Source: Cuspidothrix issatschenkoi CHARLIE-1 (GTDB lineage Bacteria; Cyanobacteriota; Cyanobacteriia; Cyanobacteriales; Nostocaceae). From it: 64,000 nucleotides of DNA. The stretch spans positions 20,070 through 84,069 of the forward strand of contig NZ_PGEM01000024.1 of assembly GCF_002934005.1 (NCBI RefSeq), read 5' to 3'. The translations under genes were made by a program, and so were the position numbers. Positions 44,980 to 53,994 of the stretch are shown in pieces. The notes under the pieces were generated by a model. The model saw nothing but the letters and a program-made list of their open reading frames with translations. It was not told the origin of the DNA and made no database searches. Every line of letters begins with the position of its first letter. Position 1 is the first letter of the stretch.

Positions 44980-45873
44980 ATGCAAACTCAATTTTGGAAA
45001 AAACTTCCTAAAGCAATTTATTGTATTTCTTGGGGAAAGTTATTAGAAGTTATCATTAGTCTGTTCTGCGTCATATTAATCACTAATCTCTTATTAACTT
45101 GGAGTTTATCAACTATTAGTCTAGTTATAAATTTTCTGATTTTAATAGTTTTATATCAATATAGTCAAACTATTAAATCTAGAGATGAAACTCGTAAAAT
45201 TATGATGGAAACAACCTTAGAAACAATTCATAACGGACCATTGCAAAGTTTAGCTAAAGTTTTACGTCTAGTTAAAGGGCAAGATTTACCAAGCCATAAA
45301 CTACTGCCTTTAATTGAACAAGAACTAGAAGAATTAAACCAAGAATTACGGGGAATGTACGATTTTTGGCAACAAGAAAATCTGAATCAAGATACTAGTC
45401 TTTACTTGGGTAATAATATACTTATAGATTTGCAAAATCCTTTACATGAAATTCTGTATCAAGTTTATAACCATACACTAGAACGAGATTTTCCTTGTTT
45501 TCAAACACTTAAATTAAAAATCCACAATTTTGAACCTATAGAAGAAACTAGTTTAAGTATTGAACATAAACGGGGAATTTGCCGATTTTTAGAAGAATCT
45601 TTATGTAATGTTGGTAAACACGCTATAGGTATCACTTGTTTACAAGTTAGTTATTCGATATCCCAAGGTGAATATATGCTGAGTATTATAGATAATGGTT
45701 TAGGAATTTGTTCATCACAAGAAGGTTGGGGAACAAAACAATTGAAAAATTTAGCCCAACAAATCCAAGGTAAATTTAGGCGGGTTTCCCTCTATCCTCA
45801 AGGTACTTTATGTGAGTTATCTTGGTCTTTAACAAGTTCTGTTTGGTGGCAACAAAAACCAATCAAATTCTGA
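44980..45873 (+). CDS. Sensor histidine kinase
   Basis: Two membrane helices (about 20-60, LEVIISLFCVILITNLLLTW and LVINFLILIVLYQYSQ) precede a HisKA_3-like box with the His in ETIHNGPLQSLAKVLR, an N-box EESLCNVGKHA and a G-box IDNGLGI with GWGTKQL. The frame opens at 44884, but the first 32 residues come from the MITE; the ATG at 44980 with GGAAG nine bases upstream is the likely start, giving 297 residues. It probably phosphorylates the regulator encoded just upstream. Confidence 0.85.
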   Translation: MQTQFWKKLPKAIYCISWGKLLEVIISLFCVILITNLLLTWSLSTISLVINFLILIVLYQYSQTIKSRDETRKIMMETTLETIHNGPLQSLAKVLRLVKGQDLPSHKLLPLIEQELEELNQELRGMYDFWQQENLNQDTSLYLGNNILIDLQNPLHEILYQVYNHTLERDFPCFQTLKLKIHNFEPIEETSLSIEHKRGICRFLEESLCNVGKHAIGITCLQVSYSISQGEYMLSIIDNGLGICSSQEGWGTKQLKNLAQQIQGKFRRVSLYPQGTLCELSWSLTSSVWWQQKPIKF

Positions 45874-45928
45874 TAAAACCGATCACAGATCCCATTTTGC
45901 TCAATAATTGTACCAAGATAGACAATCA

Positions 45929-46072
45929 GGACTTACGCAACTGACACATTGGTAGGATGCGTCAGATATCAACAATCTGTTTATTTACATGATTTATGCA
46001 GTCTGACGTGGTTGGTGAGCTTGTCGAACCACACCCTACAACAGATTTTTGCTGTGACACTTGCGTAACTCC
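45929..46072. mobile_element. Family-2 MITE, complete 144-bp copy
   Basis: The element begins GGACTTACGCAA and ends TTGCGTAACTCC. Flanks AGACAATCA/TAACAATAA share ACAAT. Body (GTGGTTGGTGAGCTTGTCGA) is the inverse of the copy at 27359. Confidence 0.75.
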
Positions 46073-46118
46073 TAACAATAAAGGAGTATACTGAGCAAAA
46101 GGAAAATTAAAAAACGCT

Positions 46119-47075
46119 GTGCAGATCACATTTTTAGGAACGAGTTCCGGTGTACCTACAAGATCACGCAATGTTTCCAGCGTGGCACTGAGATTGCCCC
46201 AAAGGGCAGAATTGTGGTTATTGGATTGTGGAGAGGGAACTCAGCATCAAATTTTACGAAGTGACTTAAAAATTAGCCAGTTATCCCGAATTTTTGTCAC
46301 CCACATGCACGGTGATCACATTTTTGGTTTAATGGGATTGTTAGCCAGTTGTGGTTTAGCTGGCAACGTAGAAAAAATTGATATTTATGGTCCATCAGGT
46401 TTAAACGAATACTTACAAGCCGCCTCCCGCTACTCCCATACCCATTTCTCTTACCCCATCAAAGTTCATACTGTGCAGCCAGGGGTAATTTATGAAGATG
46501 ATGAATTTACTGTTACATGTGGTCTTTTACATCACCGTATTACCGCTTTTGGCTACCGAGTAGCCGAAAAAGATAGAAGTGGGCGCTTTGATATAGAAAA
46601 AGCTAAAGCCTTAGAAATTCCAGCCGGCCCAATTTACGGACAGCTCAAACGCAAAGAAACAGTCACCCTAGAAGATGGCAGAGTCATTAATGGTGCTGAA
46701 TTATGTGGACCAACAGAAATTGGTCGCAAAATTGCCTATTGTACAGATACGGTTTATTGTGATAGTGCGGTGCAACTAGCCAAAGATGCAGATGTATTAA
46801 TTCATGAAGCAACTTTTGCTCATCAAGATGCAAAAATGGCATTTCAAAGACTACATTCTACCACTACAATGGCCGCGCAAACAGCTTATGGTGCAGGAGT
46901 TCGCAAACTGATCATGACTCATTTTAGTCCTCGTTATGCTCCAGGAAATAGTATTGAATTAAAAGATTTACTTAAAGAAGCAAAGGCGATTTTTCCCCAA
47001 ACAATTATGGCTCATGATTTTATGGTTTACGATGTCCCTAGACGACGGGAAAATGAATTAAGTAGTCAGGTGTAA
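46119..47075 (+). CDS. rnz: Ribonuclease Z
   Basis: The metallo-beta-lactamase motif [10 protein letters not shown] (His62, His64, Asp66, His67) and the N-terminal [20 protein letters not shown], plus [13 protein letters not shown] and MTHFSPRY near the C-terminus, identify tRNase Z. At 318 residues it is the short form. It trims tRNA 3' ends. It starts with GTG. Confidence 0.96.
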   Translation: MQITFLGTSSGVPTRSRNVSSVALRLPQRAELWLLDCGEGTQHQILRSDLKISQLSRIFVTHMHGDHIFGLMGLLASCGLAGNVEKIDIYGPSGLNEYLQAASRYSHTHFSYPIKVHTVQPGVIYEDDEFTVTCGLLHHRITAFGYRVAEKDRSGRFDIEKAKALEIPAGPIYGQLKRKETVTLEDGRVINGAELCGPTEIGRKIAYCTDTVYCDSAVQLAKDADVLIHEATFAHQDAKMAFQRLHSTTTMAAQTAYGAGVRKLIMTHFSPRYAPGNSIELKDLLKEAKAIFPQTIMAHDFMVYDVPRRRENELSSQV

Positions 47076-47249
47076 ATAAATTAAAGTTTGTAGTTAGGAC
47101 TTTATTCCTGATCATCTTTATTTTGAGCGATAGATCGCTCACTACAAACTAGAATCTTATTTTATCAAAACAATCGGATCTAAAACTTAATCTCTGTTAC
47201 AAAACTGCCTCCCGCCTTCTACTCTACCAATGTTTCTACTAAGTTAATT

Positions 47250-47726
47250 ATGAGCAATATTCCCCAAATTGGACAACCTGCCCCTGATTTTTCCATCCCA
47301 GATCAAAACAATAATATAGTCAAACTTGCTGATGTAAATGAGTGGATAGTTCTCTATTTTTATCCTAAAGATAATACGCCTGGTTGCACTACTGAAGCTC
47401 TAGATTTTACAGAATTATCCACAGAATTTGCCAATCTAGGAACAAAAATCATCGGTGTTAGTCCTGACTCTGCCGCTTCCCATTGCAAATTTATCGCTAA
47501 ACATAATTTATCAATTACTCTATTAACTGATCCCGAACATCAATTAATAGAAGCCTATGGTGCATGGCGGTTAAAAAAGTTTATGGGTAAAGAATATATG
47601 GGAGTTGCTCGTTCAACTTTCCTAATTTCACCTCATAAAAGCATCGCCTATGCTTGGCCAAATGTCAAAACAAAAGGTCATGCTGAAGCTGTATTCAAGA
47701 AAATTAAGGAATTAACAGCTATTTAA
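47250..47726 (+). CDS. Peroxiredoxin, BCP/PrxQ type
   Basis: The protein has 158 residues with thioredoxin-fold peroxiredoxin motif PKDNTPGCTTEALDF: peroxidatic Cys46 is present, but position 51, the usual resolving cysteine of PrxQ, is Leu. A second cysteine at 79 (AASHCKF) might serve. It would reduce peroxides with thioredoxin or as a 1-Cys enzyme. Confidence 0.9.
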   Translation: MSNIPQIGQPAPDFSIPDQNNNIVKLADVNEWIVLYFYPKDNTPGCTTEALDFTELSTEFANLGTKIIGVSPDSAASHCKFIAKHNLSITLLTDPEHQLIEAYGAWRLKKFMGKEYMGVARSTFLISPHKSIAYAWPNVKTKGHAEAVFKKIKELTAI

Positions 47727-47732
47727 ACTTTT

Positions 47733-47754
47733 ATAGTCCGAAAAATCGGACTAT
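47733..47754. terminator. Hairpin downstream of the peroxiredoxin gene
   Basis: A perfect 9-bp stem ATAGTCCGA-AAAA-TCGGACTAT lies six bases past the stop region. The following T content is modest, so it is a likely but not ideal intrinsic terminator. Confidence 0.65.
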
Positions 47755-47840
47755 CTTGATATAAATGTTAATTAATTTAAAGTTTGCTTTACCGATTCCT
47801 CTTAATGAAATAAGATTACAATTCTGAACTGATATAATAG

Positions 47841-47970
47841 GTAAGAATTCAGTATAAAAAATTCACCAATTCAGAATGAATTAGAGTTTGCAAGTTATTG
47901 GTTGTTGATGAAAAAGCTTTCTACTGTAAATTCCTACTACAAACAAAGATTCTGACTCCTGAATTCTTAC
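47841..47970. mobile_element. MITE with GTAAG ends (family 1 ends, different body; copy D)
   Basis: The 130-bp element has perfect 12-bp ends GTAAGAATTCAG/CTGAATTCTTAC and flanking 8-mers TATAATAG (47833-47840) and CATAATAG (47971-47978), one mismatch. Its interior lacks the GATCCCCGACTTCT palindrome, so it is a second subfamily using the same ends. Confidence 0.85.
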
Positions 47971-48003
47971 CATAATAGAAATATTAATTCTATTATTTGT
48001 ATT

Positions 48004-48293
48004 ATGTTTCAATTTATCCAAGCCAAAAATATAGGCATTGCCTATTTAGAAGAAAGATTTGGTTTAGCCCCAACCGACAATGAAGCCTTATTTACCGAAT
48101 GCTGGCTAATCCTAATCCGATAAAACCCGTGTTTGCATTGGTAATGAATGGAAGTGATTTTGTTTTTCTCAAACTTTCCCAAACTAATCAACCCCAATAT
48201 GCTTTGTCTGATCAATTTACACTATTAAAGCGGGAAAACGAACTTTATCAGGTTTTTCGCATCTTAAAAAAATTAGGTCAAATTTTGAATTAA
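48004..48293 (+). pseudogene. Restriction endonuclease subunit R-like gene, deleted and frameshifted
   Basis: The first frame (48004-48123) reads FIQAKNIGIAYLEERFGLAP, the start of cyanobacterial HsdR-N-like proteins. At about 48098 the reading switches frame to MLANPNPIKPVFALVMNGSD, then FVFLKLSQ and DQFTLLKRENELYQVFRILK, which normally lies about 100 residues later. An internal out-of-frame deletion has removed the catalytic middle, so this is a remnant of a restriction-type protein. Confidence 0.75.
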
Positions 48294-48306
48294 CTCTGAA
48301 TTAATT

Positions 48307-49476
48307 ATGTCCAGTCGTCCTATCTACCTCGATTGTCATGCTACTACCCCCGTTGATGAAAGGGTAATGGCTACTATGATTCCCTATTTTACAGAAAAGT
48401 TTGGTAATGCGGCTAGTATTAGCCATATTTACGGTTGGGAATCGGAAACTGCTGTTAAACAAACACGGGAAATTTTAGCCCAGGCAATTAATGCGACACC
48501 AGAAGAAATTGTTTTTACCAGTGGTGCAACGGAAGCGAATAATTTAGCCATTAAAGGTATTGCCGAAGCTTATTTTTCCAAAGGTCAACATATTATTACT
48601 ATTGCCACGGAACATAAAGCGGTTTTAGACCCTTGTGAATATTTAAATAGTCTCGGTTTTGAAATCACAGTTTTACCAGTTGAAAAAGATGGATTAATTG
48701 ACTTAAATCAGTTAGAAAAAGCTTTGCGTCATGATACAATTTTAGTATCTGTGATGGCTGCCAATAATGAAATTGGGGTTTTACAACCTTTAGCAGAAAT
48801 TGGGGAAATGTGCCATCAACGGGAAATTATTTTTCATACAGATGCAGCCCAAGCTATTGGTAAAATACCTTTAGATGTAGCAGCAATGAATATTGATTTA
48901 ATGTCTTTAACTGCCCATAAAGTCTATGGTCCTAAAGGAATTGGGGCTTTATATGTCCGCCGTCGTAACCCGAAAGTGAAACTTGCAGCCCAACAACATG
49001 GGGGAGGACATGAACGAGGAATGCGTTCTGGGACTTTATATACACCGCAAATTGTTGGTTTTGGGAAAGCTGTAGAAATTGCAATAGCCGAACAAGAAAC
49101 CGAAAATCAACGGTTGATAGAATTAAGAGAAAAACTCTGGCAACAGTTATCAAATATAGGCGGAATTCACCTCAATGGACATTCTCAAAAACGATTAGCA
49201 GGAAACTTAAATATTAGTGTTGAAGGTGTAGATGGTGCGGCTCTTTCTTTAGGTTTACAATCAGTGGTAGCTGTATCCTCTGGTTCTGCTTGTTCTTCTA
49301 ATAGTATCGCCCCTTCCTATGTATTAAAAGCCTTGGGACATTCGGATAAATTAGCCTATGCTTCGGTGCGTCTTGGCATTGGCAGATTTAACACAGTCGC
49401 GGAAATTGATTTTGTTGCTAAACACATAATTTCTACTGTTCAAGGATTAAGAAGTGCTGCTGTAGTTAGTCGCTAA
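48307..49476 (+). CDS. Cysteine desulfurase (IscS/NifS family)
   Basis: Conserved PLP motifs are present: TPVDERVMATMIPYF, SGATEANNLAIKGIA, HTDAAQAIGKIPLD, LTAHKVYGPKGIGAL (PLP Lys) and SSGSACSSNSIAPS with the catalytic Cys. It provides sulfur for Fe-S clusters and tRNA modification. Which paralogue (IscS- or NifS-like) cannot be set from this window since no nif or isc genes are adjacent. Confidence 0.95.
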   Translation: MSSRPIYLDCHATTPVDERVMATMIPYFTEKFGNAASISHIYGWESETAVKQTREILAQAINATPEEIVFTSGATEANNLAIKGIAEAYFSKGQHIITIATEHKAVLDPCEYLNSLGFEITVLPVEKDGLIDLNQLEKALRHDTILVSVMAANNEIGVLQPLAEIGEMCHQREIIFHTDAAQAIGKIPLDVAAMNIDLMSLTAHKVYGPKGIGALYVRRRNPKVKLAAQQHGGGHERGMRSGTLYTPQIVGFGKAVEIAIAEQETENQRLIELREKLWQQLSNIGGIHLNGHSQKRLAGNLNISVEGVDGAALSLGLQSVVAVSSGSACSSNSIAPSYVLKALGHSDKLAYASVRLGIGRFNTVAEIDFVAKHIISTVQGLRSAAVVSR

Positions 49477-49489
49477 TAGTAATTATTTT

Positions 49490-49789
49490 CTACCAAATTT
49501 GACTTAAATCTAATACAAATCCTGGCAACACATTTTCACCACTAAGTGTGAGAGGATGATCTAATTCTTCAACGGTAAGCTGAAGACGATAAATAAAAAC
49601 TTTCCGTTGTTTTCTATCAATTAACCAGCCAAGTTCTGTACCATTATCTATATATTCTTGCATTTTGTCTTGCAAAAGTTTTAAATTATCAGTTTCCAAA
49701 CGTAATTCAATCACAAATTCAGGACAAATTGGCGCAAATTTTTTGCGTTGTTCTGATGGTATTGCTTCCCAATGACTGCGTTTTATCCA
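49490..49789 (-). pseudogene. Uma2-family protein, C-terminal fragment
   Basis: In one frame the minus strand reads WIKRSHWEAIPSEQRKKFAP, ICPEFVIELR, LQDKMQEYIDNGTELGWLID and NVLPGFVLDLSQIW, the second half of a Uma2 protein including the Glu-Leu-Arg strand. The N-terminal half is absent; unrelated coding sequence joins at about 49790. Confidence 0.8.
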
Positions 49790-49954
49790 ATTCCTCTATT
49801 TTATACAAGTGATAGGCTTTTTTATCAATCTGATTTTTGATTTCTATTTGTCTCAGTAACACAGTTTCTAAATCTGCTCTATCTACTTCCTGGATAACTC
49901 TATTTGCAATAACTTCCAAAGTGCGAAGATTACTAAATCTATCTTGATTAAAAA
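49790..49954 (-). pseudogene. C-terminal fragment resembling a restriction-modification protein
   Basis: The frame NQDRFSNLRTLEVIANRVIQ, then EIKNQIDKKAYHLYKIEE, resembles the tail of Eco57I-like methylase/restriction proteins (usual form IDxLVYxLYGLTEEEI). It is joined to the Uma2 fragment and overlaps the 3' end of the PEP-synthase-like gene. Assignment is tentative. Confidence 0.45.
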
Positions 49955-49957
49955 AAT

Positions 49958-52294
49958 TTACAACCTTCCTAATTGCTGCCTTGCGGCTGCTAAAATTAAT
50001 CTTTGTTCAGCACGAGCGATCGCTTGATAAGTCCTTTCTACAGCTTCCGGTTCTACAGAAATAGAACTAATCCCCCATTCTATTAATTTATCAATTATTT
50101 CTGGATAAATTACCGGTGCTTGACCACAGATAGAACAGGGAATACCTCCATCTTGAGACATTTTAATTAATTGAGATATTGCACCCATCACTGCTGGATG
50201 ATTTGCATCCAGATATTTTGCACCTACCACAAATTTTCCCTGTTCCCGATCTAGACCTAATATTAACTGAGTTAAATCATTCGTACCAATAGAAATTCCT
50301 GCCACACCAGCTTTAATATATTCAGGTAATAGAAATAGAATACTCGGAACTTCTGCCATAATCCATAATTGAAACTGGGATTTTTGCATTAACCCAGCTT
50401 GTTCAACTTTTTGACGACAAAATATAAATTCTTCCACAGTGCGGACAAAAGGTAAAAGCAAATTCAGATTTTTGTACCCAGATGCTTGAACTATGGCTAA
50501 AGCTTGTAATTCTAATTCAAAAACACCGGGATTTTCCATATAATTAATAATACCTCTTTCCCCAAACAGCGATGAATGTTTTGGGGTATCTTCAGATAAT
50601 GATGGTAAATCACGGAAGTGCCAATCTAAAGACCGATAAAAAATAGGTTTAGGTGAAAAAGCACGGGCAAATTGAATAATCTGCTCCGATAATAACTCCA
50701 ATAATTCGGCCTTTTTTCCTTCTAATAACCATTGTTTTGGGTGTTTACCCTCCAGAATATTTAACATCATCAATTCTGAACGTAATAATCCCACCCCATC
50801 CACAGGTAAAATTTGTACTTGTTCAATTAATCGTGGTTGACTTAAATTTATGAATAATTTAGTCCCAATTATCGGTAAACTTGTAGGCTGATAATGAGCA
50901 ATTTTTTCCTGGTTCATTAATCTTTCCATTTCTTGACTAGGAAACTTGTCTCCATCTTGTGTAAACCGATATACCTCTCCCCTATCCCCATCCAGTAGCA
51001 ATTTTTCACCCGCTTGTAAAATCGTCATTGCACCAGTTGCATTCACCACCGCAGGAATACCCAACTCCCTGGCTAAAATCGCTCCGTGGCTAGTTAATCC
51101 CCCTTTTTCTGTAATAATTCCCACAACATTTTGTAATAAAGGCAACCAATCAGGACTAACAACTGGTGCAACAAGAATTACTCCCCGGGGAACTTCTGCG
51201 GGTTTTTGTGGTGAATTTAAAATATAGGCATTAGCAACAATTTTACCTCTGGCAGCCCCAAAACCTTGAATAAACTGAATACTTTTATTTGCAGATACAG
51301 GGACAATCACTTCTGTAATGTAAACTTTAGATGTTAGGCTTTCAGCACCAGATGCTTCACTAATTGTCCACTTCATTGTTAAAGTCGTACCTAATTCACT
51401 AACTAATTGATTTCCTAAACTAATTAACTCTTGTAAATATGCTTCTGGTAAAGCATATTCCTGTTGTTGAGATTCTGTCAGCAGATAAGGCAATAAACAA
51501 TTATTATTTAATGTTGGCTGCAATTGTTCACCAGAAAAAGAAGTTCTATCACCCAAACTATAGGCTAACATCTTATTACCCAATTGCCGTTCTATTACTA
51601 CCCCAGTTTTTGGTTCTAGATAGTAAATATCTGGTAATACTTCACCATTGGTAATGGCTAAACAATCGCCCCAGGTAGATTCAATATCCCATGCTGAGGG
51701 GTTAGTATTCAGGATACCAGAGGCGATCGCATTTTCCACTGGTTGTACTAATACCCCTAAATTAATGTTTGGCAAACTAATCTCCACACTTCGCCAATAT
51801 ACTAAACTTCTTGCTCGGAATAACTGACTCCACAACCGCTTTAAACCCGTCTCAATTTCTTCTTCTTCACAGCGACAAAATACCGACTCCAATAACCCAG
51901 ATACATTTTTCATTTCTTGGTTAGTAGATATTGCCAAACTCGGACGCAAAATTAAACTGCTACTTTGCCATTGTTTCGCAGCTTCCAAAATTGTCCTCAC
52001 CCAATCAGATGGTATTTGTGCTGACATAATTTCCTGACGCAAGCGGCCAGCTACCTGCTGAAGTTGCCGCCAATTACCTACATCTAAATGTAAAGAAGAA
52101 TGAGGTAAATCAGCAATTAACGACTCTGAACTATGGAGATTTTCTAGAAATTGCCGCCAAACATCCCCCCCGACTACAAAACCTGGGACAACAGGATAGC
52201 CTCGTTGTTTGATTTTGCTTAAATAAAACGCCTCAACGCCAACCCGGGCGCGGTCTTGTAGTTCAATTTGGTCAAGCCAATAGAGTTTATCCAC
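49958..52294 (-). CDS. PEP synthase/PPDK-like protein
   Basis: The 778-residue protein has a divergent N-terminal PEP-synthase ATP-grasp-like region, a swivelling domain with the phospho-His site ITEKGGLTSHGAILARELGI, and a C-terminal PEP-binding barrel (GVGLLRSELMML, GISIGTNDLTQLILGLDREQ, CSICGQAP). This is the PEP synthase layout. The N-terminal domain is unusual enough that true PEP synthase activity is not certain. Confidence 0.82.
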   Translation of the reverse strand: MDKLYWLDQIELQDRARVGVEAFYLSKIKQRGYPVVPGFVVGGDVWRQFLENLHSSESLIADLPHSSLHLDVGNWRQLQQVAGRLRQEIMSAQIPSDWVRTILEAAKQWQSSSLILRPSLAISTNQEMKNVSGLLESVFCRCEEEEIETGLKRLWSQLFRARSLVYWRSVEISLPNINLGVLVQPVENAIASGILNTNPSAWDIESTWGDCLAITNGEVLPDIYYLEPKTGVVIERQLGNKMLAYSLGDRTSFSGEQLQPTLNNNCLLPYLLTESQQQEYALPEAYLQELISLGNQLVSELGTTLTMKWTISEASGAESLTSKVYITEVIVPVSANKSIQFIQGFGAARGKIVANAYILNSPQKPAEVPRGVILVAPVVSPDWLPLLQNVVGIITEKGGLTSHGAILARELGIPAVVNATGAMTILQAGEKLLLDGDRGEVYRFTQDGDKFPSQEMERLMNQEKIAHYQPTSLPIIGTKLFINLSQPRLIEQVQILPVDGVGLLRSELMMLNILEGKHPKQWLLEGKKAELLELLSEQIIQFARAFSPKPIFYRSLDWHFRDLPSLSEDTPKHSSLFGERGIINYMENPGVFELELQALAIVQASGYKNLNLLLPFVRTVEEFIFCRQKVEQAGLMQKSQFQLWIMAEVPSILFLLPEYIKAGVAGISIGTNDLTQLILGLDREQGKFVVGAKYLDANHPAVMGAISQLIKMSQDGGIPCSICGQAPVIYPEIIDKLIEWGISSISVEPEAVERTYQAIARAEQRLILAAARQQLGRL

Positions 52295-52454
52295 TCAATT
52301 CATCAGGTGTCAATTTTTAGTTGGTAGTTGGTTTTTAGATTAAAGTTGTTAAAAAAATCAAAATTCAAAATAGTTTTTTGTTACTATATTACCAATATGT
52401 ACCAACAATACATTCCATTCTAACACCAACAGAACTTGACAAATATTTATTACA

Positions 52455-53950
52455 TTGCCAGCAGTGATTGGGTGAACTACCCACACTGACTTGGAGTACC
52501 AAGTACAGTGTTGGCTTCCGTACTCACAGGGGAGTGCCGCAACTTAGACTTTCGCCCAAGTTTTGGTCTTATCTCCCCTCCTACAGCAGAGACGGCTGAA
52601 CCTTCCGCCTTTATCCCTTCGACTTCGCTCAGGGCAAGCATTCTGATACCCTCTGTCCTAATATTTATCGCTGCATTTCCATCTCTATCATGATGAGTAC
52701 CACAATGAGGACAAGTCCATTCACGGACATCCAATGGCATATCACCAATTTGATAAAAACAATTAGAACAGAGTTTAGAACTGGGAAACCATCTATCAAT
52801 CTCTACCAACTTTCCACCTTTGCGTTCTAGCTTATAGGCTAAAAAATTGGTGAATGTTTCCCATCCTGCATCAGATATTGACTTTGCCAAATTGTGATTG
52901 CGTACCATGCCTTTGACATGAAGATTCTCTACTATGACAGCTTGGCTATCGCTGACCAACTTATAACTAAGTTTATGAAGAAAATCTTGCCGAGAATTGC
53001 TAACTCGTTCGTACACCTTGGCAACAACTTTTCTATATCTATTTCTGGATTTACTTCCCTTTTGTTTACGTGCTAATTTTTTCTGCTTGCGTTTAAGGTT
53101 TTTCTCATGCTTGGCAAGGTGTTTAGGGTTATCGTATTTAGAAACTTTTTCGCCATCAGTAACAACAGCAAAATGTTTTAATCCTAAGTCAATACCATAA
53201 ATCTTCCCTTGGGAAATAGTTTGATTTTTCCTTGTGTTTAGCGGAGTTGAAACACCTTCTACTTCCGTCAGGATAGATGCAAAATATTTACCTGATGGTG
53301 TTTTACTAATAGTGACAGTCTTAATTTTCCCCTCAATTGGTCTATGTATTTTGGCTTTAACTATCCCAATATTGCCAGGAAGTTTAACATTACCATCTAC
53401 AAACTTGACGTTTTGAGGATACTGAATAGACTGTTTTCCATGTTTAGATTTGAACTTAGGAAACCCCGCACGTTTATCAAAAAAGTTTTTATACGCTGTA
53501 GTTAAATTTAGTGTTGTAGCCTGTAAAACTTGGCTATAGCAATCACCTAACCAAATAGTATCTTCTGCTTTTTTGAGAAGAGGAAGAAATGCGTTGAGTG
53601 CAGCACGGCTAAGTCCTTTACCCGTCTCTTTGTAAGTCTCAATTGACTTATTTAGAGCATAATTCCACCACCATCTAGCACATCCAAAAGCTTGCGCTAG
53701 TTGTGTTTCTTGTTCTTTAGATGGGTATATACGAACTTGAACAGCCTTGTGTAGCACTCAAATCACCTCCTTGATAAATTTATTTTAGCATGATATATTA
53801 TTTTTGAAAAGGGCGTAATACATAATATTGGAAAAACCTCAAATGTTCTTTGCTCTTACTTGGCTATGCCTCGTATTGATTGAGAACGATTTCGGTTTTT
53901 CCCGCCTTATATCCCGCCACTGATTAGGAGTACCAAATTCAGTGGGGGAC
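52455..53950. mobile_element. TnpB-only IS200/IS605-type element
   Basis: A tnpB gene is bounded by two related hairpins: 52484-52510 (CACTGACTTGGAGTACCAAG...) and 53918-53944 (CACTGATTAGGAGTACCAAA...). Subterminal hairpins without terminal inverted repeats or target duplication are typical of IS200/IS605. No TnpA is present, so it needs a transposase in trans. Outer limits are estimates. It lies directly 5' of a shortened mgtC frame. Confidence 0.78.
52477..53757 (-). CDS. tnpB: TnpB, RNA-guided nuclease-type transposon protein
   Basis: The 426-residue protein has the OrfB N-terminus (RIYPSKEQETQLAQAFGCAR), the RuvC-like catalytic set Asp190 (YGIDLGLKHFAVV), Glu277 (VIVENLHVKGM) and Asp357/359 (HHDRDGNAAINI), and a zinc ribbon Cys330-Cys333/Cys349-Cys352. 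All are intact, so it may be an active omega-RNA-guided nuclease. Near the C-terminus the residues MLALSEVEG come from a genome-wide interspersed repeat inserted in frame. A GGAGGTGATTT ribosome-binding sequence precedes the start. Confidence 0.93.
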   Translation of the reverse strand: MLHKAVQVRIYPSKEQETQLAQAFGCARWWWNYALNKSIETYKETGKGLSRAALNAFLPLLKKAEDTIWLGDCYSQVLQATTLNLTTAYKNFFDKRAGFPKFKSKHGKQSIQYPQNVKFVDGNVKLPGNIGIVKAKIHRPIEGKIKTVTISKTPSGKYFASILTEVEGVSTPLNTRKNQTISQGKIYGIDLGLKHFAVVTDGEKVSKYDNPKHLAKHEKNLKRKQKKLARKQKGSKSRNRYRKVVAKVYERVSNSRQDFLHKLSYKLVSDSQAVIVENLHVKGMVRNHNLAKSISDAGWETFTNFLAYKLERKGGKLVEIDRWFPSSKLCSNCFYQIGDMPLDVREWTCPHCGTHHDRDGNAAINIRTEGIRMLALSEVEGIKAEGSAVSAVGGEIRPKLGRKSKLRHSPVSTEANTVLGTPSQCG

Positions 53951-53994
53951 TTACGGCGTAGTAGTTAAATACCGGGCTTCGTCTTTGTTTTGCC

